From Solirubrobacter taibaiensis (GTDB lineage: Bacteria; Actinomycetota; Thermoleophilia; Solirubrobacterales; Solirubrobacteraceae): DNA of 64,000 nucleotides. The stretch is taken from assembly GCA_027587225.1 (NCBI GenBank), contig JAPDDQ010000008.1, positions 124,001 through 188,000 on the forward strand. Reading direction: 5' to 3'. The notes beneath the pieces are model-generated. The model did not search any database, had not been told where the DNA came from, and saw only the letters and a program-made list of their open reading frames with translations. The translations under genes were made by a program, and so were the position numbers. Of the stretch, positions 50,081 to 59,051 are shown piece after piece. Numbering within the stretch: position 1 is the stretch's first letter; every line of letters starts with the position of its first letter.

Positions 50081-51033
50081 TTGCAGGTCTCGATCTTCGA
50101 CGCCGTCCCCGCGACGATGCAGCGCGTCTGGCGCTTGCCGAGCCCGTTGGCCTGCACCGGCCACTTGAAGTAGCTGCCAGTCGCGCCGAACTTGTACGTC
50201 CCGGTGCGCTGGGAGCCGAGCGTGACGCGGATCTCGATGTTCCCGCCCGCGCGGACGCTCTTGCCCACGAGCTTGGTGAGCGTGACCGTGCCGGTCTTCT
50301 TCGCGCGCACCGTCTGCGAGCCGCAGCCGCTGCACTTCGCGACGACCTTCGCGCCCTTGGGCACGCGGTCGACGATCAGGCGCGAGATCCGCACGCCGTT
50401 GCCGGTGCGGTCGAAGCCGACGCTCGGCACCACGCGCAGCTCCGGCGGGCAGCCGCCGAAGCGGGCGATGCCCGGGACCTCCGGGCACTTGTCGAGCGCG
50501 TCGTACTCGCCGTCGCTGTCGGAATCCGCGAAGTAGTCCACGCTGAGCGTCGCCGGGCCGCCGATGCCGCCCGCCCCGCCGAGCTGGATCGTGTAGCTGC
50601 GGCCCTTCTTGACGTCCAGCGCCAGGCGCCCGCCCGCGACCGGCGTGCAGTCCACCATGCGGGTGATCTGTGAGTTCGCCTGGCTCCATTCGTAGAGCAC
50701 GATCACCGGCGTGAAGCCGGTCCCGGCGGCCGACACGTCGATCGCGCCGTCGGACTGCGGCGTGAGGTCGAACCACGCGGTCTTGCCGAACGGCGTCCCC
50801 TTGCAGACCGTGTTCTCCGTCGTGCCGCCGCCGAGCGGCTGCCCGTCACGCGACGGGTTGAAGATGTCGGGCTGCGTCGTGGCCTCGGTCAGGTCCACGG
50901 CGGACCGGAACTCGATCTTGTCGACGGGAAGCGACGCGAGGTAGTTGTCGTTGACCGGCGGCGCGGCCAGCGCCGTGGGAGCAAGCACCGCGAGGGACGC
51001 TGCGGCGGCGATCAGGCTGGGGACGATTCGCAT
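50077..51033 (-). CDS. Secreted protein, first gene of the surface-protein operon
   Basis: A 318-residue secreted protein. It has a signal peptide (IVPSLIAAAASLAVLAPTAL, cleavage near ALA-AP). A beta-sandwich region follows, beginning PPVNDNYLASLPVDKIEFRS with AWFDLTPQSDGAIDVSAAGT. This PVNDN...FDL pattern is typical of pre-peptidase C-terminal-like domains. A short Asp-rich repeat comes next (DSDSDGEYDALDKCPEVPGI), then a beta domain with a CSGCGS pair. ATG 51033 is chosen because GGAG lies 8 nt upstream. It shares the calcium-type repeat with the rest of the operon but lacks the FecR-like domain. Confidence 0.75.
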   Translation of the reverse strand: MRIVPSLIAAAASLAVLAPTALAAPPVNDNYLASLPVDKIEFRSAVDLTEATTQPDIFNPSRDGQPLGGGTTENTVCKGTPFGKTAWFDLTPQSDGAIDVSAAGTGFTPVIVLYEWSQANSQITRMVDCTPVAGGRLALDVKKGRSYTIQLGGAGGIGGPATLSVDYFADSDSDGEYDALDKCPEVPGIARFGGCPPELRVVPSVGFDRTGNGVRISRLIVDRVPKGAKVVAKCSGCGSQTVRAKKTGTVTLTKLVGKSVRAGGNIEIRVTLGSQRTGTYKFGATGSYFKWPVQANGLGKRQTRCIVAGTASKIETCK

Positions 51034-51104
51034 TCTGTTCTCCACTCGAACACACTCGGGGCGGACACGTCAACCCGCGTCAGGCCAGGGAGTCGCGGTA
51101 TGAC

Positions 51105-52091
51105 TCACCAGGAGTGGCCGACCAGCACCGGCTCCGGGTGCAGGTCGACGCCGAACCGCGCCCGCACGCCCGCGGCGATCTCGCGGGCCAGCGCGATCAG
51201 CTCGGCGGTGGTCGCGTCGCCGCGATTGACGAGCGCGAGCGTGTGCTTGGTGGAGATCCCGGCGCGTCCGTCTCCGTACCCCTTGTGGAAGCCGGAGCGC
51301 TCGATCAGCCAGGCCGCGGACGTCTTGATCCGCCCGTCCGGCTCCGGCCAGCCCGGCGGGTCACCGGGGATCGCCGCCCACGCCTCGTGGCTGAGGATCG
51401 GGTTGGTGAAGAACGAGCCGGCGCTGACCGAATCCGGGTCGCCGGGGTCGATGACCATGCCCTTGCCGCGGCGCAGGCCCAGCACGGCTGCTCGCACCTG
51501 GGCGAGCGGGGCGGAGCCGCCGACCGGGATGTCCAGCGTGCGGCACAGCTCGGCGTAGGTGAGCGGGCCGGAGTGCTCGGCCTCGCGCAGGCGGAAGCCG
51601 ACGCCGAGCACGGTCCAGCGGTCGTGGTACTTGAACACGCTGTGGCGGTACTCGAACGCGCATTCCGCCGGGCTCATCGTGCGCACGGCGTCCGCCTCAC
51701 GGTCGTACGCCCGCACCCACGCGATCGTCTGCGAGACGTCCTGCCCGTAGGCGCCGACGTTCTGGATCGGCGTCGCGCCGGTGGAGCCGGGGATGCCGGA
51801 CAGGCACTCGATCCCCGCCAGGCCGTGCTCGACGGCGTGCGCGACGACGTCGTCCCAGGGCTCGCCCGCGGCGCACTCGAGCACGTCTTCGGAGCGCGCG
51901 ATCCCGCGCGTGCGCACGAGCACGACAGTGCCCGGCAGGTCTTCGTCGGCAAGCACGACGTTCGAGCCGCCGGCCAGCAGGAGCGTCGGCCGGTCGCGGA
52001 CGGCGGCGACGAGCTCGTCGTCGGTCTCGGCCGTGACGACGCGCTCGGCGGAGCCGCCCAGGCGCAGCGAGGTGAGGGCGGCGAGCCGCAT
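51105..52091 (-). CDS. murB: UDP-N-acetylenolpyruvoylglucosamine reductase
   Basis: A 328-residue FAD enzyme that reduces UDP-GlcNAc-enolpyruvate to UDP-MurNAc in peptidoglycan synthesis. It has an FAD-binding motif (LLLAGGSNVVLADEDLPGTV), GIECLSGIPGSTGATPIQNV, GAYGQDVSQTI, FEYRHSVFK, the proton-donating Ser in DSVSAGSFFTNPIL, and the catalytic Glu in HPEPVLVGHSW. ATG 52091 begins MRLAALTSLRLGG, the usual MurB N-terminus; the longer open frame upstream is unrelated. Divergent from cofD across 31 bp. Confidence 0.93.
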   Translation of the reverse strand: MRLAALTSLRLGGSAERVVTAETDDELVAAVRDRPTLLLAGGSNVVLADEDLPGTVVLVRTRGIARSEDVLECAAGEPWDDVVAHAVEHGLAGIECLSGIPGSTGATPIQNVGAYGQDVSQTIAWVRAYDREADAVRTMSPAECAFEYRHSVFKYHDRWTVLGVGFRLREAEHSGPLTYAELCRTLDIPVGGSAPLAQVRAAVLGLRRGKGMVIDPGDPDSVSAGSFFTNPILSHEAWAAIPGDPPGWPEPDGRIKTSAAWLIERSGFHKGYGDGRAGISTKHTLALVNRGDATTAELIALAREIAAGVRARFGVDLHPEPVLVGHSW

Positions 52092-52122
52092 GCGCCGCCG
52101 CACCTTATAAGGTGCCCGCCCA

Positions 52123-53016
52123 GTGGCACCCGTCGTCCTCCTTGCCGGGGGCACCGGAGGCGCGAAGCTGGCCCGCGGCCTGCTGGACGAGCTCGGGCCC
52201 GATCTGGTCGTCATCGCCAACACCGGCGACGACGTCGAGATCTATGGCGCGCACGTCAGCCCCGACCCCGACCTGATCACGTTCTGGCTCGCCGACGCCA
52301 TCGACGAGCGCGGCTGGGGGATCAAGGACGACACGTTCGCGGCGATGGACCAGCTCCGTGCCCTGGGCGAGCAGATCTGGTTCAACCTCGGCGACCGTGA
52401 CCTCGCGATCGGTCTGCATCGCGCGCAACGGCTCGCGGCCGGCGGGCGGCTGACGCACGCGATCGACGAGCTGCGGCGCGCGTTCGACGTGCCCGCACGG
52501 GTGCTCGTGCCCACGGACACGCCGCTGCGCACGTTCATCCGGTCGGGCGGGAACTGGCACGCCTTCCAGGAGTTCATGATCCGCATCAAGGGCCCGCTGG
52601 AGGACGTCGAGTACCGCGCGGCGGCTGCGCCCGTGCCCACGCCGGAGGCGTTGGACGCGATCCGCGAGGCGCGCGCGATCATCATCGGCCCGAGCAACCC
52701 GGTGTTGTCGATCGACCCGATCGTGGCCGTGCTCGGCGACGCCCTCCACGCCGCGGACGCCCCGGTCGTGGCCGTCTCGCCCCTGGTCCGCGGCCAGGTG
52801 CTGAAGGGCCCGACGGCCGACTGTCTCACCTGGGCGGGCCAGACGCTGGACTCCGACGGCATCGCCGACCACTACGGCGCGCTGATCGACGGGCTCGTGG
52901 CCGACCAGCGCACCGACCTCGTGCCGACGCTGGAGACCGACGTCGAGCTCGGCGACCCGGAGTCGCGCCGGCGCGTGGCGGCCGCGGTGCTCGAGTTCGC
53001 GGCCGCGCTAGCGTGA
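52123..53016 (+). CDS. cofD: 2-phospho-L-lactate transferase (F420 biosynthesis)
   Basis: A 297-residue CofD/FbiA protein that transfers the phospholactyl or related phosphoenolpyruvyl moiety to the deazaflavin Fo, giving F420-0. Motifs: VVLLAGGTGGAKLARGLLDE, VIANTGDDVEIYGAHVSPDP, LGDRDLAIGLHRAQRLAAGG and IIIGPSNPVLSIDPIVAVLG. The GTG start lies 31 bp from the divergent murB gene. Followed within 9 bp by cofC and then cofE, the three forming an F420 operon. F420 use is common in actinobacteria. Confidence 0.95.
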   Translation: MAPVVLLAGGTGGAKLARGLLDELGPDLVVIANTGDDVEIYGAHVSPDPDLITFWLADAIDERGWGIKDDTFAAMDQLRALGEQIWFNLGDRDLAIGLHRAQRLAAGGRLTHAIDELRRAFDVPARVLVPTDTPLRTFIRSGGNWHAFQEFMIRIKGPLEDVEYRAAAAPVPTPEALDAIREARAIIIGPSNPVLSIDPIVAVLGDALHAADAPVVAVSPLVRGQVLKGPTADCLTWAGQTLDSDGIADHYGALIDGLVADQRTDLVPTLETDVELGDPESRRRVAAAVLEFAAALA

Positions 53017-53025
53017 CCCGCCGCC

Positions 53026-53760
53026 ATGCGGACCGTCGCGATCCTCCCCGTCAAGTCCTTCAGCCGCGCCAAGCAGAGGCTCGGCCAGGCCTTCCCTGAC
53101 CGCCCCGCCCTCGCCGCCGCGATGGTCGCGGACGTGCTCGACGCCCTCGCCGCCGTCCCCTCGCTGGACGGCGTGATCGTCGTGACCGCCGAGCCGATCG
53201 CCGCGCGGATCGCGACGGAGATGGGCGCGCAGGTCGTGCACGACCCCGCGGAGAGCGGCCAGTCCGACGCCGCCGCACGCGGGGTGGCCGCCGCGCTGGC
53301 CGGGGCCGGAGGGGACGCGAGCGGCGCTGGCACGGTCGGCGACGCGGCCGCCGCGGGCGGAGCCGGCGTGCCCGGTCGCCGGATCATCGTGGGCGCGCCC
53401 GCGGAGCGCGTGTTGCTCGTCCCCGGGGACTGCCCGGCGCTCGATCCCGACGAGGTCGAGGCGCTGCTCGCACGCACCGCGCCCGTGGTCATCGTCCCCG
53501 ACCGTCACGGGACCGGCACGAACGCGCTCCTGCTCTCGCCGCCCGACGTGATGGCCCCGGCGTTCGGCGAGGGATCGTTCGAGCGCCACTCGAACCTCGC
53601 GCGCGCGGCGGGCACGGTGCCGCAGGTCGCGGACGTCAGGACGCTCGGGCTGGACGTGGACACGCCGGACGACTTCGCCGCGCTCAAGCGTGCGCTCGCC
53701 TCCCACGACCGCGGCGCGGTGCGCACCCGGGCGTTGCTCGATGAGGCCGTTGCGGCTTGA
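53026..53760 (+). CDS. cofC: 2-phospho-L-lactate/phosphoenolpyruvate guanylyltransferase
   Basis: A 244-residue CofC/FbiD nucleotidyltransferase that activates the three-carbon phospho acid with GTP for CofD. The N-terminus TVAILPVKSFSRAKQRLGQA is the sugar-nucleotidyltransferase-like loop, with VLLVPGDCPALDPDEVEALL and IVPDRHGTGTNALLLSPPDV as later signatures. An unusual Gly/Ala-rich insert of about 35 residues (GAGGDASGAGTVGDAAAAGG) separates strands near residue 95. The TTG of cofE overlaps its stop (TTGA). Confidence 0.93.
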   Translation: MRTVAILPVKSFSRAKQRLGQAFPDRPALAAAMVADVLDALAAVPSLDGVIVVTAEPIAARIATEMGAQVVHDPAESGQSDAAARGVAAALAGAGGDASGAGTVGDAAAAGGAGVPGRRIIVGAPAERVLLVPGDCPALDPDEVEALLARTAPVVIVPDRHGTGTNALLLSPPDVMAPAFGEGSFERHSNLARAAGTVPQVADVRTLGLDVDTPDDFAALKRALASHDRGAVRTRALLDEAVAA

Positions 53761-54488
53761 TTGAGCTGCTCGCGCTGCCGGGCTTGCCCGAGGTGCGGCC
53801 GGGCGACGATCTCGCGCGCCTCATCCAGGACACGGGCACAGAGCTCACCGCCACCGACGTGCTCGTCGTCGCGCACAAGGTGGTCTCCAAGGCCGAGGGA
53901 CGACTCGTCGACCTCAACGACGTCGTTCCCGGCGAGCGCGCCCGCCGGCTCGCGGCCGACCATGGCAAGGACCCACGGCACACGGAGGTCGTGCTCTCCG
54001 AAGCCGCGCAGCTCGTCCGGGCCGACGGAGGCCGGCTCATCTGCCGCACCCGCCACGGGTTCGTGTGCGCGAACGCGGGGGTCGATCAGTCCAACGCCGC
54101 AGCCCCCGATCAGCTGATCCTGCTCCCCGTCGATCCCGACGCGTCGGCCCGCGCCCTGCGCGCCGCGCTGCCGGGCCGCCCGGCTGTGATCATCACCGAC
54201 TCGTTCGGGCGCGCGTGGCGGAACGGCCAGTGCGAGGTCGCGATCGGGGTCGCGGGCCTGCACGCGCTCGAGGACTGGCGCGGCCGGCCGGATGCCCAGG
54301 GCCGCGAGATGCACGCGTCGATCATCGCCATCGCCGACGAGATCGCCGCGGCCGCGGACCTTCCGCGTGGCAAGACCTCACGCGAGCCCGCCGTGCGCGT
54401 GCGCGGCCTGCACCGGCACATCACCGACGAGGACGGCCCGGGCGTGGCCCCGCTCGTGCGCCGGTTGGAGGACGACTTGTTCCGCTGA
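53757..54488 (+). CDS. cofE: F420-0:gamma-glutamyl ligase
   Basis: A 243-residue CofE/FbiB N-terminal-type ligase that adds gamma-linked glutamates to F420-0. Motifs: VLVVAHKVVSKAEGRLVDLN, VCANAGVDQSNAAAPDQL (classical GVDxSN), VIITDSFGRAWRNGQCEVAI and VRGLHRHITDEDG. It lacks the C-terminal nitroreductase-like domain found in mycobacterial FbiB, so it is the short form. The TTG start is translationally coupled to cofC. An intrinsic terminator follows at 54506. Confidence 0.93.
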   Translation: MIELLALPGLPEVRPGDDLARLIQDTGTELTATDVLVVAHKVVSKAEGRLVDLNDVVPGERARRLAADHGKDPRHTEVVLSEAAQLVRADGGRLICRTRHGFVCANAGVDQSNAAAPDQLILLPVDPDASARALRAALPGRPAVIITDSFGRAWRNGQCEVAIGVAGLHALEDWRGRPDAQGREMHASIIAIADEIAAAADLPRGKTSREPAVRVRGLHRHITDEDGPGVAPLVRRLEDDLFR

Positions 54489-54505
54489 TCGGACAAGCGT
54501 CCAGT

Positions 54506-54526
54506 TGGGGTCAGCACCCCACTTTT
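54506..54526 (+). terminator. Rho-independent terminator of the F420 operon
   Basis: TGGGGT and ACCCCA pair around CAGC and are followed by CTTTT, 18 nt after the cofE stop. One of the few classical terminators with a T-run in this window. Confidence 0.7.
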
Positions 54527-54571
54527 CCGCCGATGTAAGAGGCAAGTAAGTCCCGATTCGCTCAATCAGTA

Positions 54572-54587
54572 GGCACACGGAGGTGCC
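54572..54587 (+). promoter_or_regulatory. Hairpin presenting the ribosome site of the second subtilase
   Basis: GGCACACGGAGGTGCC matches the element before the first subtilase: 5-bp stem GGCAC/GTGCC, with CGGAG in the loop, 6 nt before GTG 54594. No c-di-GMP riboswitch is seen upstream here. Confidence 0.55.
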
Positions 54588-54593
54588 CTGACA

Positions 54594-56255
54594 GTGTCAA
54601 TTCCCAGTTCTAGCCGTGCGCGCAGGAGCGCAGTAGCGGCTCTTCTCGCGGTAGCTGTACCGCTCACGGCCGCCACGGCCGCGAGCGCAGCACCGTCGGC
54701 GGCGGCCAAGCTCGCCTCGGCCGCGAAGCAGTCGCCGAACAAGTCCGTCACCGCGATCGTCCAGTTCAAGTCCTCGATCTCCCAGGCCAAGGCCAAGCAG
54801 ATCGTCAAGGCCTCGGGCGGCAAGGTCACGGCCAAGCTCCCGGCCGTCGGCGGTTTCGCCGTCAAGCTCTCGGCCAAGCAGGCCGGCACGCTGAAGACGG
54901 TCAAGGGCGTCCTGAACGTCACGCTCAACACCAAGGTCCACACGACCGGCATCTCGCCCGAGCAGCTGGCCACCAACTTCCCGAAGACCACCGGCGCCGA
55001 CCAGGCCTGGGCTCAGGGCATCACGGGCAAGGGCGTCGGCGTCGCGATCATCGACTCCGGCATCAACGGCGACATCGCCGACTTCAAGAACGCCGACGGC
55101 ACGTCGCGCGTGAACAACGTGATCTCCAACCCGGGTGCCTTCACCGCGGGCGACCCAGTCGGCCACGGCACGCACGTCGCGGGCATCGTCGCCGGCAACT
55201 CGGCCTTCCGCACCGACGGCCTGGCCGGCAAGTACGCCGGCATCGCGCCGGAAGCCGACATCGTCGCCATCAAGACGGCCGACGAGGCCGGCAACTCGAC
55301 CGTTCTCGACGTCATCAACGCGCTGCAGTTCGTGGTCGACCGCAAGGACGAGCTCAACATCCGCGTCGTCAACCTGTCCGTGTCCTCGGACACGCCGGGC
55401 TCGTACCTGATCGACCCGCTCGACGCCGCCGTCGAGTTCGCGTGGCACGCCGGCATCGTCGTCGTGACCGCCGCGGGCAACCGTGGCGACGCCGCCGACG
55501 CCGTCCAGTACGCGCCGGGCAACGACCCGTACGCGATCTCCGTCGGCGCGACCGACGAGGCCGCGACCCCCGCGGCCGCCGACGACACGCTCGCGACCTT
55601 CTCGAGCCGTGGCGTCACGCAGGACGGCTTCGCCAAGCCGGAGATCGTCGCGCCGGGCGCCAAGATCGTCGCCCCGCTCGCCGCCAACTCCGCGTTCGCG
55701 GCGCTTGCGCCGGCCACCAGCATCTTCGAGAACGGCCAGTACATCCGCATCGGCGGCACCTCGATGGCCTCCCCGGTCGTCGCGGGCGCCGCGGCCCTGC
55801 TCCTGCAGGCCCGCCCGGACCTGAACCCAGACCAGGTCAAGGCGCTGCTCACGCAGAACGTCAACAAGACCGCCGACAGCCAGAACGAGCTCAGCATCCC
55901 CGCCGCGCTCGCCGCGCAGCCCGGCAAGGCCAACGTCGGCCTGAACCCGAACCCGATCGTCAAGCAGGCCCTGCTGCTCGCGGGCATCGACCCGACGCGG
56001 GCCACCTGGACCCGCGCGACGTGGACGAGCGCCACCTGGACCCGCGCCACGTGGACCGGGGCCGTCTGGACCCGCGCCACCTGGACGGGGAACGCCGCCG
56101 GCGTCAACGCCCCGTGGGCACGTGCCACTTGGACCTGCACGGCCTGCCTCGGCTCCGCCGGCTCGTCCGTGGACCCCACCCGGTCCACCTGGAGCCGCTC
56201 CACCTGGAGCCGCAGCACGTGGTCCCGCAGCACGTGGTCGAGCATCGAATGGTGA
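54594..56255 (+). CDS. Secreted subtilisin-family protease with Trp-rich tail (2)
   Basis: A 553-residue S8 peptidase paralogous to that at 37623. Signal peptide (AVAALLAVAVPLTAATAASA), I9-like propeptide (SVTAIVQFKSSISQAKAKQI), catalytic Asp154 (AIIDSGING), His191 (GHGTHVAG), Ser391 (GGTSMASP). The tail is almost pure repeat: residues 470-499 hold six five-residue units (RATWT, SATWT, RATWT, GAVWT...). A CTAC pair follows, then four RSTWS units (531-550). The acidic end of the first protease is absent; it stops at SSIEW. A micro-ORF overlaps its stop codon. The GTG start has GGAGG about 10 nt upstream. Confidence 0.93.
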   Translation: MSIPSSSRARRSAVAALLAVAVPLTAATAASAAPSAAAKLASAAKQSPNKSVTAIVQFKSSISQAKAKQIVKASGGKVTAKLPAVGGFAVKLSAKQAGTLKTVKGVLNVTLNTKVHTTGISPEQLATNFPKTTGADQAWAQGITGKGVGVAIIDSGINGDIADFKNADGTSRVNNVISNPGAFTAGDPVGHGTHVAGIVAGNSAFRTDGLAGKYAGIAPEADIVAIKTADEAGNSTVLDVINALQFVVDRKDELNIRVVNLSVSSDTPGSYLIDPLDAAVEFAWHAGIVVVTAAGNRGDAADAVQYAPGNDPYAISVGATDEAATPAAADDTLATFSSRGVTQDGFAKPEIVAPGAKIVAPLAANSAFAALAPATSIFENGQYIRIGGTSMASPVVAGAAALLLQARPDLNPDQVKALLTQNVNKTADSQNELSIPAALAAQPGKANVGLNPNPIVKQALLLAGIDPTRATWTRATWTSATWTRATWTGAVWTRATWTGNAAGVNAPWARATWTCTACLGSAGSSVDPTRSTWSRSTWSRSTWSRSTWSSIEW

Positions 56256-56290
56256 CCTCCGACGAGCGCGCCACCTGGGGCGGCAAGTAG
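56252..56290 (+). CDS. Micro-ORF overlapping the second subtilase stop (12 residues)
   Basis: GTG overlaps the protease TGA (GTGA) and encodes VTSDERATWGGK before TAG; an ATG one codon earlier (56249) is also possible. It parallels the micro-ORF at 39344 in position, overlap and the RA(S/T)WG(R/G)K ending. Real translation is unproven. Confidence 0.5.
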   Translation: MTSDERATWGGK

Positions 56291-56384
56291 ACTCCAGAAA
56301 TCTGTGTCAGCGAGCGGTCCTTCGGGGCCGCTCGCGGCGTTTAACCCCTCAATTTGGCGCGATCGCGGCCGATCATGTGGGTGT

Positions 56385-58898
56385 ATGGGCCTGCGTGCCA
56401 TCCGCAAGATCGAACCCATCTGGGGTCTGATCGCCGTCACCTCGGCGATCTCGGCGATCCTCTACTTCGTCTTCGTGCGCCACTCCGGGGCCATCCAGAC
56501 CCCGGAGATCGCCTGGTACGTGATCGCGCTGCTCGTGCTGTTCACGGAGCGCTTCCCGGTCGAGCTCGAGTTCCGTCGCAGCTCCCACTCCTTCTCGCTG
56601 ACCGACATCCCGCTCTCGGTCGCGCTCGTCTTCACCACCGGCTCGCACGCCTTCTGGGCGATCGTCGGTGGCTCGCTGATCGCGCTCGCGCTGCGCCGCA
56701 TGCCGATCGTCAAGTTCTTCTTCAACGTCGCCCAGCTCTCCCTGGCGACGACCGTGATGCTCGTGATCGTGCACTTCGCGGCGCAGGTCGACGACGGCTT
56801 CGGGTTCCTGACCTGGGGCTCGGTGCTGCTCGCCACCCAGCTCGGCGGCGTGCTCACGATCGCGCAGATCCTCGCCGCGATCGTGCTCACCGAGGGCCAC
56901 GTCTCCCGTGACCAGGTGCGGCAGATGTTCGGGATGGACTTCGTCGTCACGCTCACCGGCACGGCGATGGCGCTGGTGTCCTCGATCCTGTGGATCGAGC
57001 GTCCCGAGGCCGTACTGCTGCTGCTGGTCCCGATCCTCGTCGCCTTCATGGGCTACCGCGCCTACGTGCACGAGCGCCAGGGCCACGAGAAGGTCAAGTT
57101 CCTCTATGAGGCCAACCGCACGCTGTCGGAGTCCCCGGAGGTCGCGATCGCCCTCGAGGGTCTGCTGGAGCGCGCCCTGGAGGCCTTCCGTGCCGAGCAG
57201 GCCGAGGTCATCCTCTTCGCCGGCGACGGCGGCGCGCCGCTGCGCACCGGGCTCGGCCCCGGCACCGCCCGCGAGGCGATGGCGCCGATGGACCACGACG
57301 CCGCCAACGCGCTGCGCGAGCTCGCCGAGGGCACGTCCACCGCGGTCGCGCTGATGGACCCGCTCCCGGGTGGCACCGTGGGCGCGTACCTGGCCGAGCG
57401 CGGCATCCGCCACGGCATGCTCGGCGTCCTGCGCGGCGAGGACCGCGTGATCGGCACGCTGATGCTCGCGAACCGCTACGGGCTCACCCGCGGGTTCACC
57501 GGCGGCGACCGCGCGCTGTTCGAGACGCTGGCCGCCAACGCGTCCGCCGCGCTCCAGTTCGACCGCCTCGAGCAGGCCGTCACCGACCTGCGCGAGCTGC
57601 AGGACCAGCTCACCCATCAGGCGCACCACGACCCGCTGACAGGGCTCGCCAACCGCGCCCTGTTCTCCCAGCGCGTGCGCGAGGCACTCGAGCCGGGCGG
57701 CGCGGGCAAGGTCGCCGTGATGTTCATCGACCTCGACGACTTCAAGGGCGTCAACGACACCCTCGGCCACGCGATCGGCGACGAGCTGCTGCGCGGCGTC
57801 GCCTCACGGCTCGTGGGCTCCACCCGCAGGCAGGACGTGGTCGCGCGTCTCGGCGGCGACGAGTTCGCCGTGCTCGTGCAGCGCGACGAGCACGTCGAGC
57901 AGGGCGCCATCGAGCTCGCCGAGCGCACGCTCGACAGCTTCCTCGCTCCCGTGCAGGCCGGCGAGAAGCCGCTCAACGTGTCGCTGTCGATCGGCATCGC
58001 CGCCGCCCAGAGCAACCGCACCGCCACCGACGAGCTCCTGCGCGACGCCGACGTCGCCATGTACGAGGCCAAGGAGGGCGGCAAGCGGCGCTTCGCGGTC
58101 TTCACGCCGGAGATGCGCGACTCGATCGTCCGCCGCCACGACCTCAAGGAAGAGCTGGCGAACGCGATCAAGAACCGCGACCTCGTCGTCCAGTACCAGC
58201 CGATCGTGGACATCCAGACCGGCCAAGCGATCTCCGTCGAGGCGCTCGTGCGCTGGAACCACGCCGACCGTGGCCGCATCCCCCCGATGGAGTTCATCCC
58301 GCTGGCGGAGGACACCGGCCTGATCGTGCCGCTCGGCCGCTACGTGCTGGAAGAGGCGTGCGCGTCCGTCGTCCAGCGCTCGGACACGCTGCAGGTGCAG
58401 GTGAACCTGAGCGCGATCGAGCTCGAGCACCCCGATCTCCTCCACACCATCACCGACGTGCTCCAGCGCACCGGGATCGCCCCCGGCCGGCTCGTGCTCG
58501 AAGTGACGGAGACCCTGCTCGTGAAGGACGCCGAGCGCGGGGCCGAGACGCTCCAGCAGCTCCGCGACCTCGGCGTGCAGCTCGCGCTCGACGACTTCGG
58601 CACCGGCTACAGCTCTTTGAGCTACCTGCGCAACCTGCCGCTCGACACGCTGAAGATCGCCCGTGAGTTCGTCGAGGGCCTCGCCTTCTCCGAGCACGAC
58701 GCCGCGTTCGTCCGTCTGATCGTCGGCCTGGCGAAGACCGTCGGCCTGAAGGTCGTCGCCGAGGGCATCGAGACCCGCGCCCAGCTCGACATGCTGCGTG
58801 AGATCGGCTGCGACCTCGGCCAGGGCTACTACTTCGCCGCCCCGATGGACGTCGACGCGGACTGGGTGTCCGCGCCGGTCGCCGCCGCGCTCGTCTGA
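56385..58898 (+). CDS. Membrane GGDEF-EAL c-di-GMP enzyme
   Basis: An 837-residue protein. The N-terminal third has about seven to eight membrane helices (IWGLIAVTSAISAILYFVFV, IAWYVIALLVLFTERFPVEL, and on to AVLLLLVPILVAFMGYRAYV). A GAF-like domain follows at about 260-410. The GGDEF domain has RRQD (481-484, the I-site pattern RxxD) five residues before GGDEF at 490-494. The EAL domain has EALVRW at 619 and DDFGTGYSSLSYL, with EGIET near the end. Both catalytic motifs are intact, so cyclase and phosphodiesterase activity are possible, with feedback inhibition. Start ATG 56385 (MGLRAIRKIE). Its product could feed the riboswitch at 37497 and the Pel-like operon at 60052. Confidence 0.93.
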   Translation: MGLRAIRKIEPIWGLIAVTSAISAILYFVFVRHSGAIQTPEIAWYVIALLVLFTERFPVELEFRRSSHSFSLTDIPLSVALVFTTGSHAFWAIVGGSLIALALRRMPIVKFFFNVAQLSLATTVMLVIVHFAAQVDDGFGFLTWGSVLLATQLGGVLTIAQILAAIVLTEGHVSRDQVRQMFGMDFVVTLTGTAMALVSSILWIERPEAVLLLLVPILVAFMGYRAYVHERQGHEKVKFLYEANRTLSESPEVAIALEGLLERALEAFRAEQAEVILFAGDGGAPLRTGLGPGTAREAMAPMDHDAANALRELAEGTSTAVALMDPLPGGTVGAYLAERGIRHGMLGVLRGEDRVIGTLMLANRYGLTRGFTGGDRALFETLAANASAALQFDRLEQAVTDLRELQDQLTHQAHHDPLTGLANRALFSQRVREALEPGGAGKVAVMFIDLDDFKGVNDTLGHAIGDELLRGVASRLVGSTRRQDVVARLGGDEFAVLVQRDEHVEQGAIELAERTLDSFLAPVQAGEKPLNVSLSIGIAAAQSNRTATDELLRDADVAMYEAKEGGKRRFAVFTPEMRDSIVRRHDLKEELANAIKNRDLVVQYQPIVDIQTGQAISVEALVRWNHADRGRIPPMEFIPLAEDTGLIVPLGRYVLEEACASVVQRSDTLQVQVNLSAIELEHPDLLHTITDVLQRTGIAPGRLVLEVTETLLVKDAERGAETLQQLRDLGVQLALDDFGTGYSSLSYLRNLPLDTLKIAREFVEGLAFSEHDAAFVRLIVGLAKTVGLKVVAEGIETRAQLDMLREIGCDLGQGYYFAAPMDVDADWVSAPVAAALV

Positions 58899-59051
58899 AG
58901 CCGCGCCGTCAGGCGCCGCGTCCGCCGTGCGGATGCGTCCCCTTTCGAACATCGTCACGCCGGCTGCGTATCCCGGGTTGATCCACTCGCCCAAGGTTGG
59001 TAGGCGTACGCATAGCAGTGAAGGATGGTTGTCGGAACGAAGGAGCCGCGG

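Noticed and set aside
54489..54593. A possible second c-di-GMP riboswitch in front of subtilase 2
   Set aside because: No GGCAAAC, ACGCAAAGC or TAGC core is present. The segment holds a terminator and the SD hairpin only.
55990..56240. Tandem DNA repeats that could suggest a CRISPR array or minisatellite
   Set aside because: The repeats are 15 bp, in frame, and encode the Trp-rich tail of the protease; there are no unique spacers.
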